Shown: one piece after another, positions 1-8,380 of the stretch
Position numbering within the stretch: the stretch's first letter is position 1
Layout of the letters: the number at the start of each line of letters is the position of its first letter
Source: Aphanothece hegewaldii CCALA 016
Lineage (GTDB): Bacteria; Cyanobacteriota; Cyanobacteriia; Cyanobacteriales; Microcystaceae
NCBI RefSeq assembly: GCF_003007785.1
Contig: NZ_PXOH01000007.1
Location: forward strand, 1-64,000
DNA: 64,000 nt
Reading direction: 5' to 3'
Notes under the pieces: generated by a model
The model's input: the letters and a program-made list of their open reading frames with translations, nothing else
Told to the model about the DNA's origin: nothing
Database searches by the model: none
Position numbers and translations under genes: made by a program

Positions 1-540
1 GCAAAAAGTATACCACTCGAGAGTTTTAAACCAGTTGTTTTAAACTTAGAGAAACCAAAAACGGTTTGGGTAAAGACATTTACAGCTAAAATGTTGCGTC
101 ATGAAGGAGAAAGAACCTTTGCCATCGTCATGAATGCTAGTTCTTTTGAAAAGGCGACAGATATCGATTATTTGATTACAAATGTTGAGGCAATAAAAGT
201 GACGCCTGAATGGATAGTAAGCATCTATTCACAAAGGAATTGGGTGGAGGTCTTTTATCGTGAAGCGAAAGGGTGGTTAGGGCTAAGAGAATATCAAGTG
301 AGAGGGAAAAGAAGCTTGCTTCGTCATTTTATTTTAGTATTTTGTGCTTATACTTTCATCTTATGGCACAAGTTAACTGGGGGACTACGAAGGAGATGGG
401 CTAACAAACCTTTGAATACATTTACTGAAGCTTTAGAGGCTTTTCGGACAGCGATGTCTTTTCGTTTCTTCGATTGGCTGACTCAAAATAGGGATGTCTT
501 TGCTTCTTACAAAGCAAGTTTAGGGTTTATTTGGGCTTGA
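1..540 (+). CDS. IS701-like DDE transposase, C-terminal part (5' end outside window)
   Basis: The frame is open from base 1, so the gene starts upstream of the window; the first in-window ATG (91) is internal. The visible ~179 residues contain a YREAKGWLGLREYQVR segment, the C-terminal catalytic Glu region of IS701/IS4-type DDE transposases, followed by a hydrophobic stretch (HFILVFCAYTFILWHKL) also typical of that family. The enzyme would cut and join the ends of its own insertion sequence. No inverted repeat can be assigned downstream with confidence. Family call is firm; whether the copy is intact cannot be judged. Confidence 0.8.
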   Translation, partial: AKSIPLESFKPVVLNLEKPKTVWVKTFTAKMLRHEGERTFAIVMNASSFEKATDIDYLITNVEAIKVTPEWIVSIYSQRNWVEVFYREAKGWLGLREYQVRGKRSLLRHFILVFCAYTFILWHKLTGGLRRRWANKPLNTFTEALEAFRTAMSFRFFDWLTQNRDVFASYKASLGFIWA

Positions 541-920
541 TTTGTGTTTAAGTCCCACTAATACTTTTTTAGCAACCATAAATTTATATTTTTGTCAAGT
601 TAATTTTATTTTATTTTACTAACTTTAATTCTACTGTTTTGAGTCACCAGATGTGTCTAAAACCTTTCAAAATATACGATTTTTCAGATTCTTTGTTGAA
701 AATAACGTCAAGAAATCCTGACAAAATTTTGATTAAATTTAGCTCCAGCATTTGTAATATAAATTACATTTGTATACGGCATACACAAGGTACTCTAGTT
801 TAGTTATATTCTCCCCTATATATTTTTGGTCAATAACATTGATAAAAATCATGAAGGCGGAAAATAAAAACTCAACAAAAGTTTTAAGATCTTCTCTAAT
901 TTTTTAAAGTTAAGTTAAGC
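541..920. other. AT-rich intergenic region between transposase and ABC operon
   Basis: About 380 bases with no supportable gene. It must hold the outer end of the upstream insertion sequence and the promoter of the ABC transporter operon. Short inverted repeats are visible near 758-786 (TTTGTAAtataaaTTACATTTG and GTATACggcATACAC), which could be an operator, but this is inference only. Confidence 0.4.
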
Positions 921-2039
921 ATGAAAAATATTAAGCGTTTAATCGCGATCGCAATATCAGTAGCCTTATTAGCGTCTTGTAGTTCCAATACAACAACCAG
1001 TAACGCTCCGTCTGCTAGTCCAAGTCCAACGACAGAAGCAACCGATACAGCATCAAAAGAATTAAAACCTGTGAAAGTGCAGTTATCTTTCTTGATGCAG
1101 AGTTTAGACGCGCCTCTAATTTTAGCCATCAACAAAGGCTATTTTAAAGAAGAAGGATTAGACGTAACTTATGAAAGAGGCTTTGGTAACGTTGATACAG
1201 TAAGTAAATTAGGTTCTGGGGCGTTTGATATCTCGTTTAGCGATATGTACAACACCCTCGATTTTAATTCCAAAAATCCCAATGATCAAATCATGGCGGT
1301 GGCAGTATATCAAAATAAAGCTCCATTTGCGATCGTTGCTTTAAAAGACAAGGGAATTAATAGTCTAAAAGATTTAACGGGTAAAAACTTAGGTGCGCCC
1401 GCAGGTGATGGGCCGAGAAAACTGTTTCCCTTATTAGCGCAAGAAGTAAATCTTGATCCTAATTCCGTTAAATGGACAACAATGGAACCGAAGTTAAGAG
1501 AAACCTTTTTATTACAAGGAAAAGTAGATGCAGTGAGTGCCTTTGCGCCTTCTGCTGTTCCTGCATTAATTAAAGCAGGTAAAAAACCCGATGATATCAA
1601 TGTTTTTTATTACACGGATAATGGGCTAGATTTCTACGGCAATGGTATTTTAGTTAAAAAAGCATTTGCCGAAAAAAATCCCGAAATTGTTAAAGCTTTT
1701 GTAAGAGCTTATATTAGGGGATTTCAAGATATGATTAAAGATCCCACGGCTGCTTTAGATGCTGTACAAGCGGCAGATCCGAGTAAACTAATGGATCGAG
1801 AATCTGAAAAAATCCGCTTACAAACCGTTTTAGATAAAGGTTTTATTACACCCGAAGTTGAAACATTAGGAATTGGTGCAGTCGAGCCAAAACGTCTCCA
1901 AACCAGTATTGATCAAACCGTTCAAGGATTTGGTATCAAAACTAATCCTACTGTAGCCGATATCTATACCGATCAATATTTACCCCAAAGAGAACAAAGA
2001 CAATTACCACCCGCATCGGAACGTAAACCTTTGCAATAA
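921..2039 (+). CDS. ABC transporter substrate-binding lipoprotein, NMT1/TauA/SsuA type
   Basis: A 372-residue periplasmic solute receptor. Residues 1-20 form a lipoprotein signal with lipobox LLASC and Cys20 as the lipidation site, followed by a Ser/Thr/Pro linker to about residue 48. The body opens with KVQLSFLMQSLDAPLILAINKGYF, the characteristic start of NMT1/THI5-like receptors for sulfonates, nitrate or thiamine/riboflavin precursors. ATPase and permease genes follow on the same strand, giving a complete importer. The ligand cannot be deduced. The stem-loop after the stop codon suggests this gene is expressed above the rest of the operon, as is common for binding proteins. Confidence 0.85.
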   Translation: MKNIKRLIAIAISVALLASCSSNTTTSNAPSASPSPTTEATDTASKELKPVKVQLSFLMQSLDAPLILAINKGYFKEEGLDVTYERGFGNVDTVSKLGSGAFDISFSDMYNTLDFNSKNPNDQIMAVAVYQNKAPFAIVALKDKGINSLKDLTGKNLGAPAGDGPRKLFPLLAQEVNLDPNSVKWTTMEPKLRETFLLQGKVDAVSAFAPSAVPALIKAGKKPDDINVFYYTDNGLDFYGNGILVKKAFAEKNPEIVKAFVRAYIRGFQDMIKDPTAALDAVQAADPSKLMDRESEKIRLQTVLDKGFITPEVETLGIGAVEPKRLQTSIDQTVQGFGIKTNPTVADIYTDQYLPQREQRQLPPASERKPLQ

Positions 2040-2050
2040 ATCTGTTGTTT

Positions 2051-2085
2051 AAGACGTGAGAAATCTTACGTCTTTACCTTTTTTT
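2051..2085 (+). terminator. Intrinsic terminator / attenuator between receptor and ATPase genes
   Basis: AAGACGT (2051-2057) pairs with ACGTCTT (2068-2074), and TACC plus a run of T follows. It lies 12 bases after the receptor stop codon and before the ATPase gene of the same operon. Partial termination here would yield more receptor than membrane components. Confidence 0.65.
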
Positions 2086-2110
2086 GTTGATCTAAAGTTT
2101 GGTAAAAATT

Positions 2111-2938
2111 ATGGTTAATCCTCTTTCTGAAATTTCTTCATCTAATACCACTCCAATTGATGAAACAACGCTTTTAGAGTTTGATCAAGTTGGTTTAGAA
2201 TATCCCTTTGAAGGGAGTATGCGCCGCATTATCCAAGAAATTTCTTTATCAATTCGTGCTGGTGAATTTGTCTCTTTTGTCGGGCCTTCGGGTTGTGGTA
2301 AAACCTCTATTTTAAGAATGGTATCGGGTTTAAGTCCTGCACCGCTCGGAGAAATTCGCTATCGGGGACAAAAAATTACAAAACCGATGAAAAATATCGG
2401 TATTGCCTTCCAAAATCCCGTCATGTTACCTTGGCGAAATACCCTCGATAATGTTTTGTTACCGCTAGAAGTCGTACAGCCGTATAAACAAGATTTTGGA
2501 CGTAGAAAAGCCGAATTTGTCAAGATGGCGCAAGATTTATTAACAACAGTGCGTTTACAGGATTTTCAAAAACAATATCCTTGGCAATTATCAGGAGGGA
2601 TGCGTCAACGTTCTTCTTTATGTCGTGCGTTAATTCATCAACCTGAAATCTTACTTTTAGATGAACCTTTTGGGGCGTTAGATGCGTTTACCCGCGAGGA
2701 AATGTGGGTGATGTTACAAGCATTATGGATGAAAGCGAAATGTGTATCAATTTTGATTACTCATGACTTACGAGAAGCAGTATTTTTATCCGATACGGTT
2801 TATGTGATGAGTTCTCGTCCGAGTTCAATTATTTACAAGGTGAAAATTGATTTACCGCGTCCTAGAACGTTGGACATGGAATTATCTGATGATTTTAATC
2901 ACTATTTCTCTAATATTCGCCGTCACATTCAACATTAA
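2111..2938 (+). CDS. ABC transporter ATP-binding protein (nitrate/sulfonate/taurine type)
   Basis: Cytoplasmic ATPase of the importer. It shows Walker A GPSGCGKTS, Q-loop AFQNPVMLPWRNT, signature LSGGMRQR, Walker B ILLLDEPFGALD and switch histidine ITHD, in the usual order. The AFQ-LPWR pattern is typical of the TauB/SsuB/NrtD group. The start is taken at the ATG at 2111; an in-frame TTG at 2099 exists but is less likely. The permease gene follows 9 bases after the stop codon, so the two are probably translationally linked. Confidence 0.88.
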   Translation: MVNPLSEISSSNTTPIDETTLLEFDQVGLEYPFEGSMRRIIQEISLSIRAGEFVSFVGPSGCGKTSILRMVSGLSPAPLGEIRYRGQKITKPMKNIGIAFQNPVMLPWRNTLDNVLLPLEVVQPYKQDFGRRKAEFVKMAQDLLTTVRLQDFQKQYPWQLSGGMRQRSSLCRALIHQPEILLLDEPFGALDAFTREEMWVMLQALWMKAKCVSILITHDLREAVFLSDTVYVMSSRPSSIIYKVKIDLPRPRTLDMELSDDFNHYFSNIRRHIQH

Positions 2939-2947
2939 ACCAGAAAA

Positions 2948-3709
2948 ATGAACAAGTTTATTAAGTCGAAAACAGCTAGTTTTGTTTTACCTTTTCTAGC
3001 GACACTTCTTTTATTTGTAGTTTGGGAATTATTGGTCATTATTTTTAAGATTCCTGCTTTTAACCTTCCTTCACCAACGAATATGTTAGGGGCATTGTTT
3101 ACCTATCGAGAACAGATTTTAATCAACTCATTTCGGACACTTTGGACAACCTTATTAGGATTCGTTTTAGCGGTCGGTGTCGGGGTCGCTTTAGGGTTTT
3201 TCATTGGTTATTCAAGACTTGCATATCTAACGCTTTATCCGTTATTGGTGGCATTTAATACGATTCCCAAAGCGGCGATCGTCCCTTTAATGGCGATTTG
3301 GTTCGGTGCTAATGCGATTCCTGCAACACTGACGGCTTTTTTACTGGCATTTTTTCCGATCGCGGTTAATACTGCATTAGGATTAGATACAGTAGAACCA
3401 GAAATGAAAGACGTTTTACATTCGATGGGTGCTTCCGAAATCGAAATCTTTCAGAAAGTCGGTTGGCCCCATACACTTCCCTATGTTTTTGCCTCTCTCA
3501 AAATTGCTGTCTCTTTGTGTTTTATTGGTGCCGTTATTTCCGAATCTGTCGCCTCAAATGCGGGTTTAGGTTATCTAATTGTACAAGCAACAGCTAACTT
3601 TGATATTCCCCTCGCTTTTGCTGCTTTATTGGTATTAGCCATCATGGGGGTTTTGCTTTACGGTTTCTTCGTATTCATCGAGAAAAAAGTGATTTACTGG
3701 GTACGTTAA
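2948..3709 (+). CDS. ABC transporter permease (SsuC/TauC-like)
   Basis: A 253-residue inner-membrane protein with about six hydrophobic segments. The EAA loop is visible as LHSMGASEIEIFQKVGWPHTLPYVFASLK, where the coupling helix meets the ATPase. It belongs to the binding-protein-dependent inner-membrane family that imports sulfonates, nitrate or pyrimidine precursors. It is the last gene of the three-gene operon and is followed by a strong terminator. Substrate is not determinable. Confidence 0.87.
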   Translation: MNKFIKSKTASFVLPFLATLLLFVVWELLVIIFKIPAFNLPSPTNMLGALFTYREQILINSFRTLWTTLLGFVLAVGVGVALGFFIGYSRLAYLTLYPLLVAFNTIPKAAIVPLMAIWFGANAIPATLTAFLLAFFPIAVNTALGLDTVEPEMKDVLHSMGASEIEIFQKVGWPHTLPYVFASLKIAVSLCFIGAVISESVASNAGLGYLIVQATANFDIPLAFAALLVLAIMGVLLYGFFVFIEKKVIYWVR

Positions 3710-3738
3710 TTAGTAAGCATATATTTCCTGTATATAGT

Positions 3739-3764
3739 AGATGGGCAATGCTCATCTTTTTTTA
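3739..3764 (+). terminator. Intrinsic terminator of the ABC operon
   Basis: AGATGGGC (3739-3746) pairs with GCTCATCT (3750-3757) around a 3-base loop, with one G-T pair, followed by a T run. It ends only a few bases before the ATG of the next gene at 3769. Confidence 0.8.
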
Positions 3765-3768
3765 TTGA

Positions 3769-4650
3769 ATGACAAAATCCGCAGATATCGGCAGCAAACG
3801 TTTAATCAGTCTATCACCTAAACAATGGCTACAATGGGTAACACAAATCCCAAATATACAACCGAGGGAAATTATATCATCTGACTTTCAGTGGATTAGC
3901 CGCGAAAGTGATGTTTTAATTCATGCTTACAGTCCTAATGATGGTGAGTTTTTGGTTCTTAATGAAATGCAACTCCACTATACTCCACAAATGCCTAGAC
4001 GGATGTTTGCTTATGCAGGACTGGCTACCGAAAAATATCAACTTCCTGTCTATCCAGTGTTAGTCAATATTCTTCCTCCGAGTAAAAAAACCGTAGTCAT
4101 GAGTAGCTATCAAACAACATTTAGAGGATTGAGGAGTATTCAAGACTATCATGTAATTAATCTCTGGGAAGTTGACGCAGAAATTGTGTTCCGAGAGTCT
4201 ATTACTTCCCTGCTTCCGTTTGTTCCTATACTTAAAAACGGTGGACAAGCAACAACCGTCAGAACCGCATTACAACAACTGCGACGCGATGAGACACTGA
4301 ACGAGTTAGAACCATTACTTGCATTTTTTGCTACCTTTGTGTTAAGTAGCGAATTAGTACGACAGATTATGAGGTGGGATATGGCAGTGTTAAGAGAATC
4401 ACCCTGGTATAACGAGATTTTAGAAGAAGGTATAGAAATCGGAATTCAACGAAGCATTCAACAGAACATTCGGCAAGAAGTTCTGTCTGGTATCGAACTA
4501 GGATTAGATCTCAAGTTTGGTGATGTAGGACTTCAACTAATGCCGGAAATTCGAGAAATTCAAGATGTAGAAACCTTAAAAAGAGTTCGGGAATCTTTGA
4601 GAACTGTTCAAACATTAGATGAACTCCGTCAGGTTTATCAAAATCCTTAG
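3769..4650 (+). CDS. Rpn family recombination-promoting nuclease / putative transposase
   Basis: A 293-residue member of the cyanobacterial Rpn/PD-(D/E)XK group. The N-terminal part (residues 1-100) has the family pattern SDFQWISRESDVLIHAY followed by EFLVLNEMQLHY, with Asp and Glu-x-Gln in the nuclease-core positions. The C-terminal part is helical and charged. These proteins are usually found near mobile DNA and promote recombination, though the biological role is poorly known. A decayed second copy of its C-terminal region lies at 8197-8372, and both copies are followed by a DUF29 gene or remnant. Confidence 0.75.
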   Translation: MTKSADIGSKRLISLSPKQWLQWVTQIPNIQPREIISSDFQWISRESDVLIHAYSPNDGEFLVLNEMQLHYTPQMPRRMFAYAGLATEKYQLPVYPVLVNILPPSKKTVVMSSYQTTFRGLRSIQDYHVINLWEVDAEIVFRESITSLLPFVPILKNGGQATTVRTALQQLRRDETLNELEPLLAFFATFVLSSELVRQIMRWDMAVLRESPWYNEILEEGIEIGIQRSIQQNIRQEVLSGIELGLDLKFGDVGLQLMPEIREIQDVETLKRVRESLRTVQTLDELRQVYQNP

Positions 4651-4667
4651 ACGATGAGGTTTAAAGT

Positions 4668-4740
4668 ATGGCTACTTACGAAACCGACTTTTATCAATAG
4701 ACTGGAGAACAATCAGAATATTTAATATTGGGAAATGCTA
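4668..4740 (+). pseudogene. DUF29 gene remnant (5' end only)
   Basis: The start codon and first ~24 codons match the intact DUF29 gene at 8381 closely (ATGgCTACTTACgAAACCGAC against ATGaCTACTTACaAAACCGAC), but codon 11 is TAG where the intact copy has TGG, and similarity stops near 4740. It follows the Rpn gene, as the intact DUF29 gene follows an Rpn remnant. Confidence 0.75.
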
Positions 4741-4747
4741 TAAGTAT

Positions 4748-5063
4748 ATGGATGAAGTTAAAAGAAAAAAATTGGAAGACAAAGGCTGGAAAGTTGGAAC
4801 TGTTTTAGAATTATTAGATCCTACTCCAGAAGAAATAACACTTATTGAAATTAAACTTGCGCTCAGTCGTCATTTCAAACAACAGTGACAAAAATTAATG
4901 ACTCAAACCTAACTAGCAGACAATATTACACTCAAGTCAACCGAGGATTGCTAAAGTAGAAAATGGTGATGTTTCGGTTTCTATTGAATTAATGATTCGA
5001 GCGATGTTAGCAACGGGCATAACGATTGAAGAAATTGGTCAAGTCATTGCTCAAGTAAAATAG
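4748..5063 (+). pseudogene. Broken XRE-type HTH antitoxin gene
   Basis: Frame 1 reads MDEVKRKKLEDKGWKVGTVL... for 46 codons, then hits stops at 4886 and about 4910. A shifted frame from 4938 reads QPRIAKVENGDVSVSIELM... to a stop at 5061-5063. Together they reconstruct a ~100-residue HigA-like antitoxin with a helix-turn-helix (SQPRIAKVENG motif). Two nonsense changes and a frameshift make it non-functional. No partner toxin remains beside it. Confidence 0.75.
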
Positions 5064-5081
5064 AACGAATGACATAGAATA

Positions 5082-5786
5082 TCAACAAAGAAATTTTTTA
5101 AATCCCCAATGACTACCGCTACTGTATTTTTGATAAATTGCTTCTTCCGTAATTTCCGTCAGCCCTCCACTATATAAAGCTTCATACCATTCAGCATAGG
5201 CAAGCATCATATTTGTTAGACTTGGCCAAACGACCTCCATTTTTGAAAGGTCATCATCTAAACAGTGATCGTAAGTCCTAACTAATGGTGAAGTCTCTTG
5301 TGGCTCGCTACTGCCCATTACCAATAATACTGAATCATCTCCATAAGCACAAATAGGTAATAAGCGAGGATTGAAGTCAATCATAAAACTACAATAAGCA
5401 TCCATAGCCTTTTTTAGAGTCCAGAGTTTGTTTTCAGAACTAGGGAAATTAAAATAATTATAAATCGAATTCCAATCCTCTTTTTCTGAGGTACCGATAG
5501 GCAAACAACCATTGCCAATCTGATACAGGTCATAAATTTCTTTAGGAAGTTTGAAACGATAGGATTCGACAATTTTTTTAATTTGCTCTGAAGTTAAGCG
5601 GGGTTGATAGCCACTCAAATACTCATCTACTAATTTAGATTGTTCCTGCATAAGCTGCCCAGACCACACACTTTTGTAACTCGGATATGGATAATGCTCA
5701 GATAGCAAGTTCTCAAGTAGATTAATAAAATTATGCCTTTTTGCAATGACTGCTATTCGTTTAACTGCATCAACAATGACTGACAT
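5082..5786 (-). CDS. SMI1/KNR4 (SUKH) family protein
   Basis: A 234-residue protein whose centre reads LTSEQIKKIVESYRFKLPKEIYDLYQIGNG, the signature of SUKH domains (LP..y..fy...NG). In bacteria SUKH proteins commonly act as immunity proteins that bind polymorphic or contact-dependent toxins. No toxin gene is intact nearby; a short toxin-like remnant lies at 6482-6604. Family assignment is fairly firm, the immunity role is inferred from the family. Confidence 0.7.
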   Translation of the reverse strand: MSVIVDAVKRIAVIAKRHNFINLLENLLSEHYPYPSYKSVWSGQLMQEQSKLVDEYLSGYQPRLTSEQIKKIVESYRFKLPKEIYDLYQIGNGCLPIGTSEKEDWNSIYNYFNFPSSENKLWTLKKAMDAYCSFMIDFNPRLLPICAYGDDSVLLVMGSSEPQETSPLVRTYDHCLDDDLSKMEVVWPSLTNMMLAYAEWYEALYSGGLTEITEEAIYQKYSSGSHWGFKKFLC

Positions 5787-5879
5787 TTTGTTTATTTTGA
5801 AGTGATCCTTTTCTATTTGGGTTAAGATAATGTCTTGGGTTTAGACAAGCATTTCCGTTTTTACTGCTGCTACGAAAGA

Positions 5880-6476
5880 TTATTCAGGTACGAACAAAAT
5901 TAGACGAGTTATTTCTCCATCTTGCTCAGTCCGTACAGCCATTTCCTCAGACCATAGTTTATCACTATTGGTTAACGAATCTGTTCTAAATATCCATTTC
6001 GGTGCACCCGCATTAAAATCATCACCATCAAAAGGGTGATCTAGCCATTCAAGATTTTCACCTTCAACAACCCTTGCTGCGCCTAAAAACTCTCCTAATT
6101 CATTAAAGATTTCAATGAAATGACCGCTATTATCCCACCCATCACCTGCTATACCAGAAATACCTATGACGTATGTAATGCAATCTTTTACTGGAATTTT
6201 AAAAGCAAAAATATTACTAAGACTATGTTGAGAAAACCAAATATGTCGTTCAAAAGCCTCGCTCACCGTTTGAGGAACAGATGATTGAATTCTCTCGATT
6301 TCTATGGAATCAAAATCTGCTTCACAACCATATTCACCCCAGTTGCCAGTAGTTAGTAACTCAACTCGACCAATTCTTCTATCAGGTCTGAAATCTCCGA
6401 AACCGTCTATTACATACGCTGCGTTCTCAATTTCACTCTTATAAAATTGTCGAACAATTTCTTTTCGATCGCTCAT
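5880..6476 (-). CDS. Hypothetical protein, possible immunity protein
   Basis: A 198-residue acidic soluble protein with no signal peptide or membrane segment and no family that I recognise. A glycine-rich central motif GISGIAGDGWDNSGHF and a Trp-rich C-terminal third are its main visible features. It lies between a SUKH gene and a toxin-like remnant, on the same strand as both. That context suggests an orphan immunity gene, but nothing in the sequence proves it. Confidence 0.5.
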   Translation of the reverse strand: MSDRKEIVRQFYKSEIENAAYVIDGFGDFRPDRRIGRVELLTTGNWGEYGCEADFDSIEIERIQSSVPQTVSEAFERHIWFSQHSLSNIFAFKIPVKDCITYVIGISGIAGDGWDNSGHFIEIFNELGEFLGAARVVEGENLEWLDHPFDGDDFNAGAPKWIFRTDSLTNSDKLWSEEMAVRTEQDGEITRLILFVPE

Positions 6477-6481
6477 AGCTA

Positions 6482-6604
6482 TTAGTTATATAATCCACAA
6501 TTATCTAGTAGTTTAGCGTCGAACATCTCACGATAACTTCCGCAAAAACACTTAACAACATGAGCAGCATAACTGTTCGCGATACTAAAACCTTCTTTAT
6601 AATC
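6482..6604 (-). pseudogene. Short coding remnant, possibly a toxin C-terminus
   Basis: The minus strand has an open stretch of ~40 codons with no usable start, reading DYKEGFSIANSYAAHVVKCF and then a Cys/Tyr-rich end before a stop at 6482. A stop lies just upstream, so this is a 3' fragment. Composition looks protein-coding, but the parent family is not recognised. Its position directly upstream of two putative immunity genes makes a secreted-toxin tail a reasonable guess. Confidence 0.3.
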
Positions 6605-6793
6605 AAAATATAATCATGTAGTTAATCTGTAAAAAGTAGATGCAAAATTTTTTTTTTCAGCAGTCTATTACTTTCATACTTCTGTTTGTTCAAAATGTTG
6701 AAGAAGCAGGTGATATTTATCAGAACAACTAGGACGAATCCTTGAAGCTAAAATAGTTGTAAATACTCTTAAAACACGTTTGGAGAATTAGCC
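6605..6793. other. Intergenic, no feature seen
   Basis: AT-rich sequence with a 10-base T run and no supported coding frame. It probably supplies the leader of the small gene that starts at 6794. Confidence 0.3.
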
Positions 6794-6949
6794 ATGAGTA
6801 TAAAAACCTTAAATGAAACAGAATTAAATGAAATTTTAAAGATTGCTCAAAATGGAGAAGCAAAACTTAAGGAAATGAGCGATCGTGCTACAATGATGGC
6901 TGAAAAATGGAGAGTTAAAACTATTAATTATAAAAAAGATACAGTTTAG
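6794..6949 (+). CDS. Small hypothetical protein (51 aa)
   Basis: ATG at 6794, stop at 6947-6949. The product is helical and charged, beginning MSIKTLNETELNEILKIAQ. A purine-rich GGAG lies about 8 bases before the start and could be a ribosome-binding site. The last codons (KKDTV, stop) and the following 46 bases are nearly identical to the end of the intact DUF29 gene and its flank at 8801-8859, so the 3' end was probably rewritten by recombination. Function unknown. Confidence 0.4.
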   Translation: MSIKTLNETELNEILKIAQNGEAKLKEMSDRATMMAEKWRVKTINYKKDTV

Positions 6950-7140
6950 CTAAAAACTTCCGATGATTTACCGTGATAGCTAAATGTGTATAATTCAGAC
7001 AAAGCAAAAAATCTTTAGTGACAATCCTAGTTAAAAAAAGATTTAGAGCCGATTAGCCTATTAATTTGTTCAGAACGAATTAAGGTAATGTGAGAACTAT
7101 TCGACATTTCTAGTAATACTCTAATTACATTCTAGACAGC
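6936..7140 (+). pseudogene. Two decayed fragments of a DUF29 gene and its 3' flank
   Basis: Bases 6936-6996 match 8800-8860 with about four mismatches, covering the DUF29 stop codon and the adjoining end of the btuF-like gene. Bases 7008-7140 match the 3' part of the same DUF29 gene (about 8642-8775), with in-frame stops and small indels. They are out of order relative to the intact copy, which implies at least two duplication or rearrangement events. Confidence 0.7.
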
Positions 7141-7161
7141 TAATAATTATGCTACATTACC

Positions 7162-8088
7162 TTACGGATTATACTCGCTCCAATACAGAAGCTGAAATCC
7201 AATCCAATCACCAGTTTTAGTCTGACCAAGATAATATTCATATCCAGAATTCCATAAACTGATAGCGTAACGTCTACAATTTTTTAATTCTTTTTCCATG
7301 ATTTCCTCAACTTTATATACCTCTTCTTCATCAAACTTAGTAATTTCTGAAATTGACCTATCAATAGTCAGTAAGCCACTAGCCTGTAGTCCTAACTTAA
7401 TAGCTTTTATTTTATTATCTGAGGTTGTACAAATGAGTTGATGTTTGTAAATAGAGCCATTGTCATCATAATAGTAACCATAAATATTAATCGGGTCTAG
7501 ACAAGTAAGAATTTTGTTGACATTATCAAATAATTGTAGTGTATTTGAATTCTCTAATTTACAAAAATTTAATGTTTTAATGTTAACTTGCAATAAACGA
7601 CTATCCTGCAAGCGATTTTCATCGGGAACAGTGGGCATTATGCAGAACCAATCTAGGTCTAAAGACTGTCCTAAGATCATGTAAACCCTAAAATCATATT
7701 CGCTCGACAAAGATTTAGAAAAAACATGAACTTCAATATTTTGAAAATTCTGTTTAACGTAATAGCCTAAAGCTTGATAAATCTTTGCACGCTTTTTGAT
7801 TACATCAACAGGTACTCCATATTTGTGTTTTTTCCAATGTGGATCGTACTGATATTCGTCGTGAGTATTTACTGTTCCTCTAGATTCAATATTTCGCCAA
7901 TTTTGAATTGCTTTGTCGATCCATTGTTCTATCTTCTGAACAGTAGAAAAAACAAAACCCTCGCTTACAAGAAACTTCCAAATATTAAACTTTCCTTGTT
8001 GTTCGCTGTCCCAAAACATTTGGACATCAGGAAGAGCAGCGTTATATTTTCCTAATACTTTAAAGATTCTCTCCGTTTCGGGATTCAT
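7162..8088 (-). CDS. Hypothetical protein with possible NuiA-like C-terminus
   Basis: A 308-residue soluble protein that I cannot place with certainty. The last ~50 residues (…YYLGQTKTGDWIGFQLLYW) resemble the C-terminal pattern of nuclease A inhibitor (NuiA)-like domains; the first 250 residues match nothing I know. It lies in the same decayed accessory patch as the SUKH protein, which fits an inhibitor or immunity role. The resemblance is weak and short. Confidence 0.4.
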   Translation of the reverse strand: MNPETERIFKVLGKYNAALPDVQMFWDSEQQGKFNIWKFLVSEGFVFSTVQKIEQWIDKAIQNWRNIESRGTVNTHDEYQYDPHWKKHKYGVPVDVIKKRAKIYQALGYYVKQNFQNIEVHVFSKSLSSEYDFRVYMILGQSLDLDWFCIMPTVPDENRLQDSRLLQVNIKTLNFCKLENSNTLQLFDNVNKILTCLDPINIYGYYYDDNGSIYKHQLICTTSDNKIKAIKLGLQASGLLTIDRSISEITKFDEEEVYKVEEIMEKELKNCRRYAISLWNSGYEYYLGQTKTGDWIGFQLLYWSEYNP

Positions 8089-8196
8089 TTTTAAACCTCA
8101 TTAGATTCCTTTTTACTACTAGATGATACATTGTACTTTATTATTTTGATACATTATCGTACAAAAATGTAGTGATGATTTGCCATATTATATAGC

Positions 8197-8372
8197 AACT
8201 ACGACGTGATGAGATATTGAACGATTTAGAACCATTACTTACATTTTTTGCTACCTTTGTATTAAATGGTGAATTAGTACGACAGATCATGAGGTGGAAT
8301 ATGGTAGTATTACGAGAATCACCCTAATATAACGAGATTATGGAAGAAGGTACAAAAATTGGAATTTAAAGA
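8197..8372 (+). pseudogene. Rpn nuclease gene remnant (C-terminal part)
   Basis: This stretch matches about 4275-4445 of the intact Rpn gene at high identity, but carries a TGG-to-TAA change inside the CACCCTAATATAACGAG segment and lacks the 5' two thirds. It ends 8 bases before the intact DUF29 gene, mirroring the order Rpn then DUF29 at 3769-4740. Confidence 0.8.
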
Positions 8373-8380
8373 GGTAAAGC

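Noticed and set aside
758..800. Operator-like inverted repeats upstream of the ABC operon
   Set aside because: Short and AT-rich, with no match to a known cyanobacterial regulator; not enough to name a binding site.
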